From contig WHTM01000025.1 of assembly GCA_009377755.1 (NCBI GenBank), positions 1 through 64,000 of the forward strand: DNA of 64,000 bases. The letters are read 5' to 3'. A model generated the notes under the pieces. The model searched no databases. It saw only the letters and a program-made list of their open reading frames with translations, and was not told the origin of the DNA. This document shows, in pieces, positions 19,604 to 27,612 of this stretch. Source of the stretch: Hyphomicrobiales bacterium. Its GTDB lineage: Bacteria > Pseudomonadota > Alphaproteobacteria > Rhizobiales > Xanthobacteraceae. Made by a program: the position numbers and the translations under genes. Position 1 is the first letter of the stretch. Every line of letters starts with the position of its first letter.

Positions 19604-19806
19604 ATGATTGCCGAGGGTGTGCGCATCTTCATCGGCTCGGAGAACAAGCTGTTCTCGCTGTCCGGCTCGTCCACCATCATCGCGCCGTATCGCGACGGGT
19701 CCGGCCGGTGATCGGGGTGATCGGGCCCACCCGGCTCAATTATGCACGCGTCATCTCGATGGTCGACTACACCGCCAGGGTGGTCAGTCAGATGCTGCGC
19801 CGGTAA
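19604..19806 (+). pseudogene. hrcA: hrcA C-terminal fragment with frameshift
   Basis: Frame 1 from 19604 reads [20 protein letters not shown] then [12 protein letters not shown] and hits TGA at 19709. The next frame from 19705 continues [18 protein letters not shown] then [13 protein letters not shown] to TAA at 19804. Together these are the last 60 or so residues of HrcA, the heat-shock (CIRCE) repressor, with one frameshift. The N-terminal 300 residues are absent. A working hrcA should be elsewhere in the genome; this is a stranded relic. Confidence 0.85.
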
Positions 19807-19963
19807 CGGCGCCTCGGCGGACATTCTGTCCCGAAACCGGGACGCCGGTCCCGCCCAATCTGCGAAATTTTCACCTTGGAACGGGACACGCGCATCATGA
19901 CGCCCGCGCTTCGCTGGCGCAAAGTCCGCATGATTTCGGCGGTTTGCGCGAAGGGAGACAGCG

Positions 19964-20935
19964 ATGATCAGGGGCTTTCCAGTCAAGCTCGCAACGGCGG
20001 CGTTTCTCGCGTTCGCGCCAGGCTCGGCGGTGGCGCAGGACGATTACCCCACTCGTCCAGTCAGGATCGTGGTGCCGCTCGCGGCCGGCGGCATCGCGGA
20101 TATCGTACCGCGCATTGTGGCCGACAAGCTTGCGCTCAAGTGGCGTCAGCCGGTCGTGATCGAGAACCGTCCCGGCGCCGGGCACAATATCGGCGCCGAA
20201 GCCGTGGCCAAGGCGCCTCCCGACGGATATACGCTGTTGGCGACACCGCAGGCGCCGCTCGTCGTTAGTCAGCACCTGTCGTCGAAATTGCCGTTCGATC
20301 CGGACGCGTTCGTCCCGATCAGCACGCTGACGACGGGAAATATCGTGCTGATTGTCAACGCGAACGTGCCGGCATCCAATCTTCGAGAACTGGTCGCCTA
20401 CGCGAAAGCCAATCCGGGCAAGCTTCGCTACGCATCGCCCGGAACGGGAAGCTCGCCTCATCTGACCGGCGAAATGCTCAGCGCGGCTGCGGGCATCCGC
20501 ATGATCCACGTGCCCTACAAGGGTCTCGCGCCAGCGGTGAACGATCTTCTCGCCGGCCACGTCGATCTAATGTTCGACAATCTGGGCAATTCGCTTCAGC
20601 ACATCCGCTCCGGCAAGCTTCGCGCGCTCGGCGTCGCGAGCGACAAGCGCATTCCGCAACTCCCGGACGTTCCGGCTGTATCGGAATCCTATCTTGGCTT
20701 CGTCGCAACGAGCTGGTTTGCCGTGGTAGCGCCGCCGCGGACGCCGTCACAGATCACACGCAAGATCTCGGCGGATATCGCCGAAGCGCTGCGGCTGCCC
20801 GATGTCGAGAAGCGCCTGCGCGGCTTCACGATCGAGCCGGTCGGCAATTCGCCCGAGGCAACCGCCGAACTCATCAGCCACGAATCCGCGCGCTGGCGGA
20901 ACGTGATTACCAGCACCGGCCTCAAGGCGAAGTAG
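19964..20935 (+). CDS. Bug/TctC-type periplasmic substrate-binding receptor 2
   Basis: A 323-residue receptor with signal peptide (cleaved near SAVAQDD) and family marks YPTRPVRIVVPLAAGG, ENRPGAGHNIGAEAV, PDGYTLLATP and HVPYKGLAPAVNDLLAGHVD. AGGGAGACAGCG precedes the ATG. It is followed by a broken third copy, suggesting local duplication of receptor genes. Ligand unknown; likely a carboxylate. Confidence 0.92.
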   Translation: MIRGFPVKLATAAFLAFAPGSAVAQDDYPTRPVRIVVPLAAGGIADIVPRIVADKLALKWRQPVVIENRPGAGHNIGAEAVAKAPPDGYTLLATPQAPLVVSQHLSSKLPFDPDAFVPISTLTTGNIVLIVNANVPASNLRELVAYAKANPGKLRYASPGTGSSPHLTGEMLSAAAGIRMIHVPYKGLAPAVNDLLAGHVDLMFDNLGNSLQHIRSGKLRALGVASDKRIPQLPDVPAVSESYLGFVATSWFAVVAPPRTPSQITRKISADIAEALRLPDVEKRLRGFTIEPVGNSPEATAELISHESARWRNVITSTGLKAK

Positions 20936-21065
20936 CGGCGATAAAAGTTTCACTAGACGAAACGCGGTGTTTTTTTCCTGGCTTATCGCGGGGATGAAGG
21001 CCATCTTCCGCAACAGCAGCAACCGCGCCGAGCGCTGTTGCGCAGCCGATCGATGGAGGATCGCC

Positions 21066-21978
21066 ATGGCAGACTCGTTGTTCACGCGCCGGTCTCTGGC
21101 AGGACTTCCGCTGATGGCGGCGCTTGCGGTCGGAACATCGTCGGCGGGCGCCCAGTCCTACCCCTCGGGAACCATACGGATCGTCGTTCCCGCAGCCGCA
21201 GGCTCGCCGCCGGGGGTCATCAGCCATATCGTGGCGACCGAGATCAGCCAGAGCGAAGGGTGGCGGGTGGTGGTCGAGAACAAGCCCGGCGCCATGCAGA
21301 CGCTCGCGGCCGGCGAGGTCTTGAGATTGCCGGCGGACGGCCACACGGTGATGTCGACGAGCCTGCCGGGAATGTCGGCGCCAGCCCTGCTGCCCAACGT
21401 GAAGTTCAGCCTGGCTGAGGATTTTGCGCCGGTCATCAAGCTATCGACCTCGTACAACGTCTTGGTCGTACACCCGTCCGTTCCCGTCCATTCGGTAGCG
21501 GAGCTCGTCGCTCTCGCCAAGAAGGAGCCGGATACGCTCACGTTCTCTTCCGGCGGCTTCGGGACTCCGGCGCATCTCATCGGCGAGCTGTTCAAGGTGA
21601 AGACCGGCATCCGCACGACGCACGTGCCATACCAGCAGCTCCCCCGCGGGCAAACTGCGCGCGCTGGCGGTGACTGCGTCAACGAGGATACCGGCGCTGA
21701 AGGACGTGCCGACGGTCGTGGAAGCAGGATTCCCCGATCTCGCCGTGCAGGATTGGTTCGGCTATCTGGTGAAGAAGGGAACACCGGACGAGGCCGTCGT
21801 TGCCCTCAACGGCGCCGTCAACAGGGCGCTCGCTAGGCCGCACGTCCGCGCCGCAATGGCCAAGCTGACCGCGGAGCCAGCCGGCGGCACGCCGGCGGAG
21901 TTCGGCGATTTCTACCGCTCGCAGCTTGGCTATTGGGCAACGGTCGTCAAGGATTCCGGAATGAAGATGCACCGGTGA
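21066..21978 (+). pseudogene. Bug-type receptor 3, broken by internal deletion and frameshift
   Basis: From ATG 21066 the frame gives a Tat-like signal (TRRSLAGLPLMAALAV) and a Bug domain to THVPYQQLP near 21645. The homology then jumps directly to GKLRALAVTASTRIPALKDV in another frame, which runs to the normal C-terminus (stop at 21976-21978). About 35 residues that normally lie between these segments (the I-x-D-L-L-x-G part) are missing. The deletion is probably recent because both halves remain otherwise intact. Confidence 0.85.
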
Positions 21979-22011
21979 CCTATCCCCGCCATCCTGAAAG
22001 TGGCCGCGAAG

Positions 22012-22081
22012 CGAAAGCCGGGAATCGCGGTTCCATGGATAGTCTGTCCCCGGGTTTCGCTGAGCTCAACCCGGGCTACAG
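22012..22081. repeat. CCGGG...CCCGG(G)CTACA palindrome
   Basis: CCCCGGGTTTCGCTGAGCTC with AACCCGGGCTACA is a half-copy of the TAGCCCGG type seen at 16412. It fills the gap between the broken receptor and the end of the ATP-grasp gene. Confidence 0.55.
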
Positions 22082-22082
22082 G

Positions 22083-23543
22083 TCACTGCTCGAATCTTTC
22101 GATGAACCACTTCAGCAGCTTCACCCAAATCTCGTCCTTGCCCACCGCGTCCTCGACTCCGTGGTCGAGGTTGGGGTTGTCGTTGACTTCCATCACCACG
22201 ATGCCGCTGTCGGTCTGCTTGAGGTCGACGCCGTAGAAGCCTTGTCCGATCGGCCTGGCGGCGCGCACCGCGAGGCTGATCACCTCGGGCGGCGCCTGGG
22301 CAAGGTCGAAGGTGCGATGACTGCCTTCGCGCGCGGCGCCGTTGCTGCCGTGCTTGACGATCTGCCAGTGGCCGCGCGCCATGCGGTACTGGCATACGAA
22401 CAATGGTTCACCGGCGAGCACGCCGACGCGCCAGTCGAACTCGGTCGGCATGAACTTCTGCGCCAGCAGCAGGTCGGTTTCTTCGAACAGCTCGTCGCTG
22501 ATGCGGCACAGCTCCTCGATGGTCGAGACCTTGTGCACGCCGCGTGAGAACGAGCCGTCCGGGATTTTCACCACCAGCGGGAAGCCGAGTTCGTCGGCGG
22601 CCTTGGTCAGGTCGATGGTCTCTGCCAGCATCACGGTGGGCGGCGTCTGCACCTGGTTGGAGCCAAGCAGCTCCATCAGGAACACCTTGTTGGTGCACCG
22701 GATCATCGACACCGGATCGTCGATCACCGGCATGCCTTCCTGCCACGCGCGTCTCGCAAATCGATATGTGTGGTTGTCGATCGAGGTGGTCTCGCGAATG
22801 AACAGCCCGTCGTACTCGGCGAGCTCGGCGAGCTGGCGCTTGGTGATCGGCTCGACGTCGACCGAAAGCTTCTCGGCGATGCGCGCAAAGTGCTTGATCG
22901 AGGCGACCGACGAGGGCGGCATTTTCTCGTTCGGATCGTACAGCACCGCCAGGTCGTACTTGGCGATACTGCGCGCCTTGGGATCGCGCCATTCGCGCTT
23001 GGTGTGCCGGTGCAGCGATTCGCGCAGGAAGGCGCCTTCGCCATTGGCCAGCCGGGTGACGTTGCGCGGCCGGATGCGGTCGATCGACAGCCAGCGCCCG
23101 GGCTCCACGGTGACTTCCAGCGCCGGGCAGCGGAACCAGTCGAACAAGAGCCGGCCGAACGACTCGAACCGCTCGTCGCGGGCGATGCCGAAACACACCA
23201 GGAACTTGAACTCGACCTCGGGCTGGAAGTCGGCCTTGCGGGCGCAGCGGTTGAGCTCGTCCTCGAGCTCGGGCAACGCGTGTTCGTAGAGCTTCGCCTC
23301 GCGCAGCTCCAGCATCGTTTCGACCGTCGGCACCACCCGGTGCCCGCGCGCTTCCGCCAGCAGCGAGGCGTAGTAGCCCTTCGACTGGTAGGCGTAGGAG
23401 CGCGATAGGTTGACGAGCTTCGGTCGGCCCATATCGAACAGGCGCGGACGGGCGAGATACTCGCTCGTCGTGATCACCTTGTGCGGGGTCTCGGCGTTGG
23501 GCAGATCTTTGGGCTGGTCGACTAGAATGACCCAGCCGCTCAT
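22083..23543 (-). CDS. RimK-like ATP-grasp ligase with RLAN N-terminal domain
   Basis: A 486-residue protein. Residues about 1-200 form the RLAN domain (PRLFDMGRPKLVNLSRSYAY), and about 200-480 an ATP-grasp fold with TPPTVML, PLVVKIPDGSFSRGVHKV (ATP lysine), AQKFMPTEFDWRVGVL and the metal-binding VMEVNDNPN. ATP-grasp ligases of this group join an amino acid or peptide to a carboxylate. Its start overlaps by 4 bases the stop of the GNAT-C39 gene, so both are made together and probably act on the same peptide. Substrate unknown. Confidence 0.9.
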   Translation of the reverse strand: MSGWVILVDQPKDLPNAETPHKVITTSEYLARPRLFDMGRPKLVNLSRSYAYQSKGYYASLLAEARGHRVVPTVETMLELREAKLYEHALPELEDELNRCARKADFQPEVEFKFLVCFGIARDERFESFGRLLFDWFRCPALEVTVEPGRWLSIDRIRPRNVTRLANGEGAFLRESLHRHTKREWRDPKARSIAKYDLAVLYDPNEKMPPSSVASIKHFARIAEKLSVDVEPITKRQLAELAEYDGLFIRETTSIDNHTYRFARRAWQEGMPVIDDPVSMIRCTNKVFLMELLGSNQVQTPPTVMLAETIDLTKAADELGFPLVVKIPDGSFSRGVHKVSTIEELCRISDELFEETDLLLAQKFMPTEFDWRVGVLAGEPLFVCQYRMARGHWQIVKHGSNGAAREGSHRTFDLAQAPPEVISLAVRAARPIGQGFYGVDLKQTDSGIVVMEVNDNPNLDHGVEDAVGKDEIWVKLLKWFIERFEQ

Positions 23544-24676
23544 GGGCGCGGTCCTTTGCGGATGACGAGCGCTGCGCGTAGATGGTCAGGGCCGAAGCGG
23601 GTCATGCGCTCAAACTCGGCCCAAGGCACCGCGTAGGTCTCGGCGGCGATGGCGATGTCTCGATCATTTCTCTTGGCGGCTGGGTCGTGAACGAGGACGT
23701 AACGCCCCTCATGCCCGAACGCGAAGACCCAGTGCGGAATTCTCCTGCGCAGGAGCTGATAGCCCGAAACAAGGACGATCGCCACGGCTCCCGTGTCGAA
23801 TATCCGCAACAATTCTGCTTTGCCCAGCGCCGTTGCATGGGTCGGGATTCCGAGCGCCTCGGCCTCGTGGCGCATGTCGGCTTGCGTCAGCCGCATCACC
23901 CGCCGCTTGCTTTCCGACTGCACGGTATCGAGGAAGTAGGGTCCTGGCCGGTTGATGTAGACCTCGGGGTGCAGGCCGCGCCGTTTGGCGGCGACCGCGA
24001 GCCCGTAGGGACCGCAGCCGCCGTGGCCGGCGGTCATGAAAATGGTCGTCGCCTCGCGCCACAGGCGAAACTCCAGCCCCGGCTCGAGCCGGCGCCCGGG
24101 CTCCGCCCAGGCCAGCGCCATCATCAGGCAGGCGGGCCCGCAGGTGAAATCCGTCGTCTGGTGCCGGTAGGGCGGCGCGGTCTTCAGCCCATGGATTTCC
24201 CGCTGCAGCCGCTTCTCCATCAACAGGGCGGCGCCATGGTCCTCGTAGTAGCCGGGGCGCCGGCCGAATTGGCGGAAGTCAGCCTTGCGGTAACGCGCGA
24301 TGGCGGGGCTGTTGTTCTCGTGCACTTCGAGCCGCATCCAGATGCAGTCGTGCTCCAAAGCGGCTTCCTCGGCGGCGGCGATCAGCGCCGGTCCGATGCC
24401 GTGTCCGCGGAAGTCCGGATCGACGGCAATCGAGTAGAGGCGAGCCGTAGCGCTATGCGGGCGAAACAGCACGAGCGTATAACCGGCGACCACGCGCTTG
24501 AGTTCGGCGACGATCGAGACCGCGCTCGGTGCGGTGAGGAAGCGTCGCAGGCTCCGCCGGCTGATGATGTCGCCGTCGAACGCCCGGTTCTCGATATCGA
24601 CGACGGCGTCGAGATCGTCCGGCGCCGCCGGGCGGAGCCGGATCGGGTTCTGGTTGGAGTGAGGAGAGGCGCGCAT
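23540..24676 (-). CDS. GNAT acetyltransferase fused to C39-like cysteine peptidase
   Basis: A 378-residue two-domain protein. Residues about 10-150 are a GNAT domain (AVDPDFRGHGIGPALI holds the acetyl-CoA loop). Residues about 170-375 are a papain-like C39/DUF3335 domain: catalytic Cys in DFTCGPACLMMAL, His in PHWVFAFGHE and Asp in VLVHDPAAK. All three peptidase residues are present. The pairing with an RLAN/ATP-grasp gene in one operon is known from other proteobacteria, and a peptide-making, acetylating and trimming system has been suggested for such sets; the product is unknown. ATG 24676 (MRASPHSNQN) is chosen. Confidence 0.88.
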   Translation of the reverse strand: MRASPHSNQNPIRLRPAAPDDLDAVVDIENRAFDGDIISRRSLRRFLTAPSAVSIVAELKRVVAGYTLVLFRPHSATARLYSIAVDPDFRGHGIGPALIAAAEEAALEHDCIWMRLEVHENNSPAIARYRKADFRQFGRRPGYYEDHGAALLMEKRLQREIHGLKTAPPYRHQTTDFTCGPACLMMALAWAEPGRRLEPGLEFRLWREATTIFMTAGHGGCGPYGLAVAAKRRGLHPEVYINRPGPYFLDTVQSESKRRVMRLTQADMRHEAEALGIPTHATALGKAELLRIFDTGAVAIVLVSGYQLLRRRIPHWVFAFGHEGRYVLVHDPAAKRNDRDIAIAAETYAVPWAEFERMTRFGPDHLRAALVIRKGPRP

Positions 24677-24813
24677 CGGGGACAAGGTTGTCAACGCCAA
24701 GCGACGGCAAACCACGCGCTCGGGACCGGCCCCCGGGCTTCGGCATTGTCAGACCGACGGATATGGTAGGCAGGATCGGGTTGCCGTTCGACCCTGCAGC
24801 CGGGGACGCCGCC

Positions 24814-25287
24814 ATGCAGCGCGTGACGATTACGTTTGACGATGAACTCCTGACAGCAATTGACCGGATCGCCGAAGCGCGCGGCTATCAGAACCGTTCG
24901 GAGGCGATCCGCGACCTGGCGCGCGCCGGGCTGCAGCGGGCGGCCGATCCCGGCGACGACCAGCGGCCTTGCGTGGCGGCGCTGGTCTACGTCTACGATC
25001 ACGCCGCCCGCGACCTGTCCCGGCGCCTGGTCAAGACATTCCATGATCACAACGAGCTCTCGCTTGCCTCAATGCACGTCCATCTGGACCACGACAATTG
25101 CATGGAGGTGAGCATCCTCAAGGGCAAAGGCGGCGAAATTCAGCATTTCGCGGAGCATATTATTGCTGAGCGCGGCGTACGCCACGGCCAGATCGTGCGG
25201 CTCCCGACCAGGGTGAGGGCCGGATCAAAGGGGCTGCGAAAATCGCCGCGGCATACGCATGGGGCAAAGCCGCGAAGCGGGTGCTAG
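24814..25287 (+). CDS. nikR: Nickel-responsive regulator NikR
   Basis: A 157-residue ribbon-helix-helix repressor. The N-terminus MQRVTITFDDELLTAIDRI and NRSEAIRDLAR form the DNA-binding domain; the ACT domain has the nickel ligands His-x-His and Cys in SMHVHLDHDNCMEV. NikR is usually about 133-140 residues; the last 20 or so (after LPTRV) are basic and unlike the family, and the TAG stop is the one inside the CTAG tip of hairpin element A1. So the tail may have been added when A1 arrived. It should repress hupE nearby when nickel is high. Confidence 0.92.
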   Translation: MQRVTITFDDELLTAIDRIAEARGYQNRSEAIRDLARAGLQRAADPGDDQRPCVAALVYVYDHAARDLSRRLVKTFHDHNELSLASMHVHLDHDNCMEVSILKGKGGEIQHFAEHIIAERGVRHGQIVRLPTRVRAGSKGLRKSPRHTHGAKPRSGC

Positions 25288-25448
25288 TGCCGCCGATCTG
25301 AAGGTCCTGCACCACTGCTGCAATCTCATTCAGGAACTTCAAATCCAAAGCGGCACTAGAATCATAGACTTGCTAGTGCCCCTTTGCTTCCGAAGTTTGT
25401 GCCAGGACGTGCTGCAATGTATCACGAACTTCGGAAGCGGGGCACTAG
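25284..25448. repeat. CTAG paired-hairpin element A1
   Basis: Two 76-base hairpins (25284-25359 and 25373-25448) joined by the linker AATCATAGACTTG. Each starts CTAGTGCC and ends GGCACTAG. Core arm motif GAAGTTC pairs with GAACTTC; loops carry GCTGCAA. The extra T-run (AAA in the right arm of the first, TTT in the left arm of the second) is only in the arms facing the linker. It lies between the convergent nikR and dsrE-like genes. Inverted relative to A2. Confidence 0.92.
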
Positions 25449-25462
25449 GGCGGCGCGGCTGG

Positions 25463-25909
25463 TTACCAGGTCAGGGTCTGAGCGCCGGGGGCGAAGATGT
25501 AGCTCTGGGTGAGGCCGGGCCGGCCCATCTGCACGCCGGCAACGAGATCGTCTGCCTTCAATCCGTATTCCTGCATGCAGGGCCCGCACATCAGCACGAC
25601 GCCACCGTTCTTGATGAAGTCGACGATGATATCGCGTGGCAGCCGCCGCATGGTCGGCCGCCGCTGCTGCTCGCTCGATTTGGCCGCGAGCTTCACCGCA
25701 TCGAGATTGAGGAAGACGGTGACCGGATGGCCCATCCGCATGGTGGAGTCGGCAAAGTGCAGGCCCATCCAGCCGCGCCACGAATCCCCGGTGGTCATGT
25801 TGATGAACAACGAGGCCTTCTTGGCGTCACGTGCAGCCTTGGCCTCTTGAGCAGAGGCTGGCGCCGCAAGCGCCAGGATAAGGGCGAGGAGGATGCCGGT
25901 GGCCTTCAT
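25463..25909 (-). CDS. DsrE-family protein, secreted
   Basis: A 148-residue protein with a signal peptide (ILLALILALAAPASA) and a DsrE/DsrF-like fold. A CxxC pair lies in VLMCGPCMQEYG. DsrE-like proteins bind or pass sulfur, or act in thiol chemistry; periplasmic members are less studied. It is divergent from hupE, sharing a 92-base promoter region that contains a candidate NikR operator, so it may belong to the same nickel regulon. It ends 14 bases from element A1. Confidence 0.82.
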   Translation of the reverse strand: MKATGILLALILALAAPASAQEAKAARDAKKASLFINMTTGDSWRGWMGLHFADSTMRMGHPVTVFLNLDAVKLAAKSSEQQRRPTMRRLPRDIIVDFIKNGGVVLMCGPCMQEYGLKADDLVAGVQMGRPGLTQSYIFAPGAQTLTW

Positions 25910-25973
25910 GATCGCCGCCTTTACCACCGCGGGGCCGGGTGATATCCGAGTTGTGTAGACCCGGCCGATCCTG

Positions 25974-26001
25974 GTATGCAGTTTTCGATAAATCGTCTTA
26001 C
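25974..26001. promoter_or_regulatory. Candidate NikR operator between dsrE-like and hupE
   Basis: GTATGC at 25974-25979, exactly 16 bases, then TCTTAC at 25996-26001. The known NikR site of E. coli is GTATGA-N16-TCATAC; each half here differs by one base. It ends directly at the ATG at 26002, so bound NikR would block transcription or initiation of hupE. The nikR gene itself is 0.7 kb away. Confidence 0.65.
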
Positions 26002-26628
26002 ATGGATGCTCACACGATGCCAAGACCAACCATCCCGTCCCCGCTGTCGCCGTTGACGGTCGCGGCCTTGCTGCTCGCTCCGACCGCCGCGCTGGCCCAT
26101 ACCGGCGCCGGCGCTACCCACGGATTGGCGCACGGCTTCATGCATCCGATCGGCGGCCTCGATCACATCCTGGCGATGGTGACGGTCGGTGTCTTCGCAT
26201 CGCAGCTTGGCGGGCGCGCGCTTTGGCTGGTGCCGGCAACGTTCGTGCTGGTCATGGCCGCGGGCGGAGCCGCCGCGATGGCCGGTCTCGCGACTCCGTT
26301 CATCGAGATCGGCATTGCCGCGTCGGTGATTGTGCTGGGCGCCATGGTCGCCCTCAAAGTGCGCGCGCCGCTGGCCGCAGCGATGGGTCTTGTCGGCTTC
26401 TTCGCCATCTTCCACGGCTACGCCCATGGGGCCGAGATGCCGCATGCGGCAGCCGGCGCCGTCTACGGGCTCGGCTTTATGGCGGCGACGGCGCTGCTGC
26501 ATGCGGCTGGCATCGGCCTCGGTCTCGCGGCCGGCCGGATCGGCGAACGCCACGGCACGACGGCCTACCGCATTGCCGGCTGCGTGGTGGCGGCCGCCGG
26601 GCTCGGACTCCTGTCCGGCGTCCTCTAG
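26002..26628 (+). CDS. hupE: HupE/UreJ-type nickel permease
   Basis: A 208-residue membrane protein with a cleavable-type N-terminus (about 1-30, ending LAHTG) and six or so helices. Family marks are the metal-binding HPIGGLDHILAMV and FHGYAHG. HupE imports Ni2+ for hydrogenase or urease. The start is ATG 26002 or ATG 26017; the latter is likelier if the operator that ends at 26001 is real. The TAG stop lies in the CTAG tip of element A2. Neither hydrogenase nor urease genes are visible here. Confidence 0.9.
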   Translation: MDAHTMPRPTIPSPLSPLTVAALLLAPTAALAHTGAGATHGLAHGFMHPIGGLDHILAMVTVGVFASQLGGRALWLVPATFVLVMAAGGAAAMAGLATPFIEIGIAASVIVLGAMVALKVRAPLAAAMGLVGFFAIFHGYAHGAEMPHAAAGAVYGLGFMAATALLHAAGIGLGLAAGRIGERHGTTAYRIAGCVVAAAGLGLLSGVL

Positions 26629-26782
26629 TGCCCCGCTTCCGAAGTTCGTGATACATCGCAACACACTCCGACACGAACTTCGGAAGCAAAGGGGCACTAG
26701 CGATTCCAGTGCCGCTTTCGATTTGAAGTTCCTGAATGAGATTGCCGCAAGTGGTGCAGGAACTTCAAATCGGCGGCACTAG
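26625..26782. repeat. CTAG paired-hairpin element A2
   Basis: Hairpins 26625-26700 and 26706-26782 in the reverse order and orientation of A1, with nearly the same stems. The linker is shortened to CGATT, and the left tip of the second hairpin has changed to CCAGTG. T-runs again sit only in the arms facing the linker. It supplies the TAG stops of hupE (plus strand, 26626-26628) and of the glutathione transferase (minus strand, 26781-26779). Confidence 0.92.
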
Positions 26783-27603
26783 GCCGACACCCGGTCGTAC
26801 TGCACCAGATAGTCTGCACGCCGCCGGCGCAGATCGTCCACCACCTTGGCGCCTTCGCGCGCATACGACGCGGCTTCGTCGGCGGACGGCCCGACCCGCG
26901 CCTGCGCATAGCTCGGCCGGGCTTGCACGCGCGCCCACCACGCGCGGGTGCGCGGACGCTCGTCGAGCCAGACCGGCAGCATGCGCAACCCATCCAGGCG
27001 GGCGATGAATGGCGCCAGATTGACCTCGGCCAGGGTGAAGGCATCGCCCATCAGCCAGGGGCGGCCGTCGGCCAGAGCACGCTCGATATTGCCGAACATG
27101 CGCTCCCAGGCGGCGACGGCGCGGATCGCATAGGGCGAATCCAGTCCCTCGAACACGCACGACTGCTGCCGCTGCGTGCGCTCGATATCGGTCTGCCCGG
27201 CCCAATAGGCGTTGCGGTCGGCCTCGCTCATCGCCATCAGCTTGGCGCGGAACACCGCCACGAAGCTCAGCGACGCGACGCCCTGGAAGCTGGCAGCGTC
27301 GGCCTCGCTAATCCACTCCTGCATCTGCGCCGCCTTGATGCGGTCCTTCGGCTTCAGCGGATGCTCGAGGCGGAGGTCGTCCAGGTAATCGCAGATGATC
27401 GCCGATTCGCGGATGATTTCGCCGTCGTGCACCAGCGTCGGCACCTGCGCCTTGGGGTTCAGCTTGAGATACGCGGGGTTGAACTGCTCGCGCTTGAACA
27501 GGTCGATGTGGCGCGGCAGCCAGTCGTCGATCCGCTTCTCGGCCAGCGCCATGACGGCGCGCTCCGAGCAGATGGAATTTTCGTAGTAATAGAGCTCCAG
27601 CAT
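26779..27603 (-). CDS. Glutathione S-transferase family protein 2
   Basis: A 274-residue protein with thioredoxin-like N-terminal domain (LELYYYENSICSERAVMAL; NPKAQVPTLV; ESAIICDYLDD) and a helical C-terminal domain (FTLAEVNLAPFIARLDGL). The NSICSERA segment places the catalytic Ser or Cys. It is about 50 residues longer than usual through a central helical insertion (about 100-150). It begins 10 bases before the end of the MetE-like gene at 27613 and may be expressed with it. Substrate unknown. Confidence 0.87.
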   Translation of the reverse strand: MLELYYYENSICSERAVMALAEKRIDDWLPRHIDLFKREQFNPAYLKLNPKAQVPTLVHDGEIIRESAIICDYLDDLRLEHPLKPKDRIKAAQMQEWISEADAASFQGVASLSFVAVFRAKLMAMSEADRNAYWAGQTDIERTQRQQSCVFEGLDSPYAIRAVAAWERMFGNIERALADGRPWLMGDAFTLAEVNLAPFIARLDGLRMLPVWLDERPRTRAWWARVQARPSYAQARVGPSADEAASYAREGAKVVDDLRRRRADYLVQYDRVSA

Positions 27604-27612
27604 TGAGTGCCG

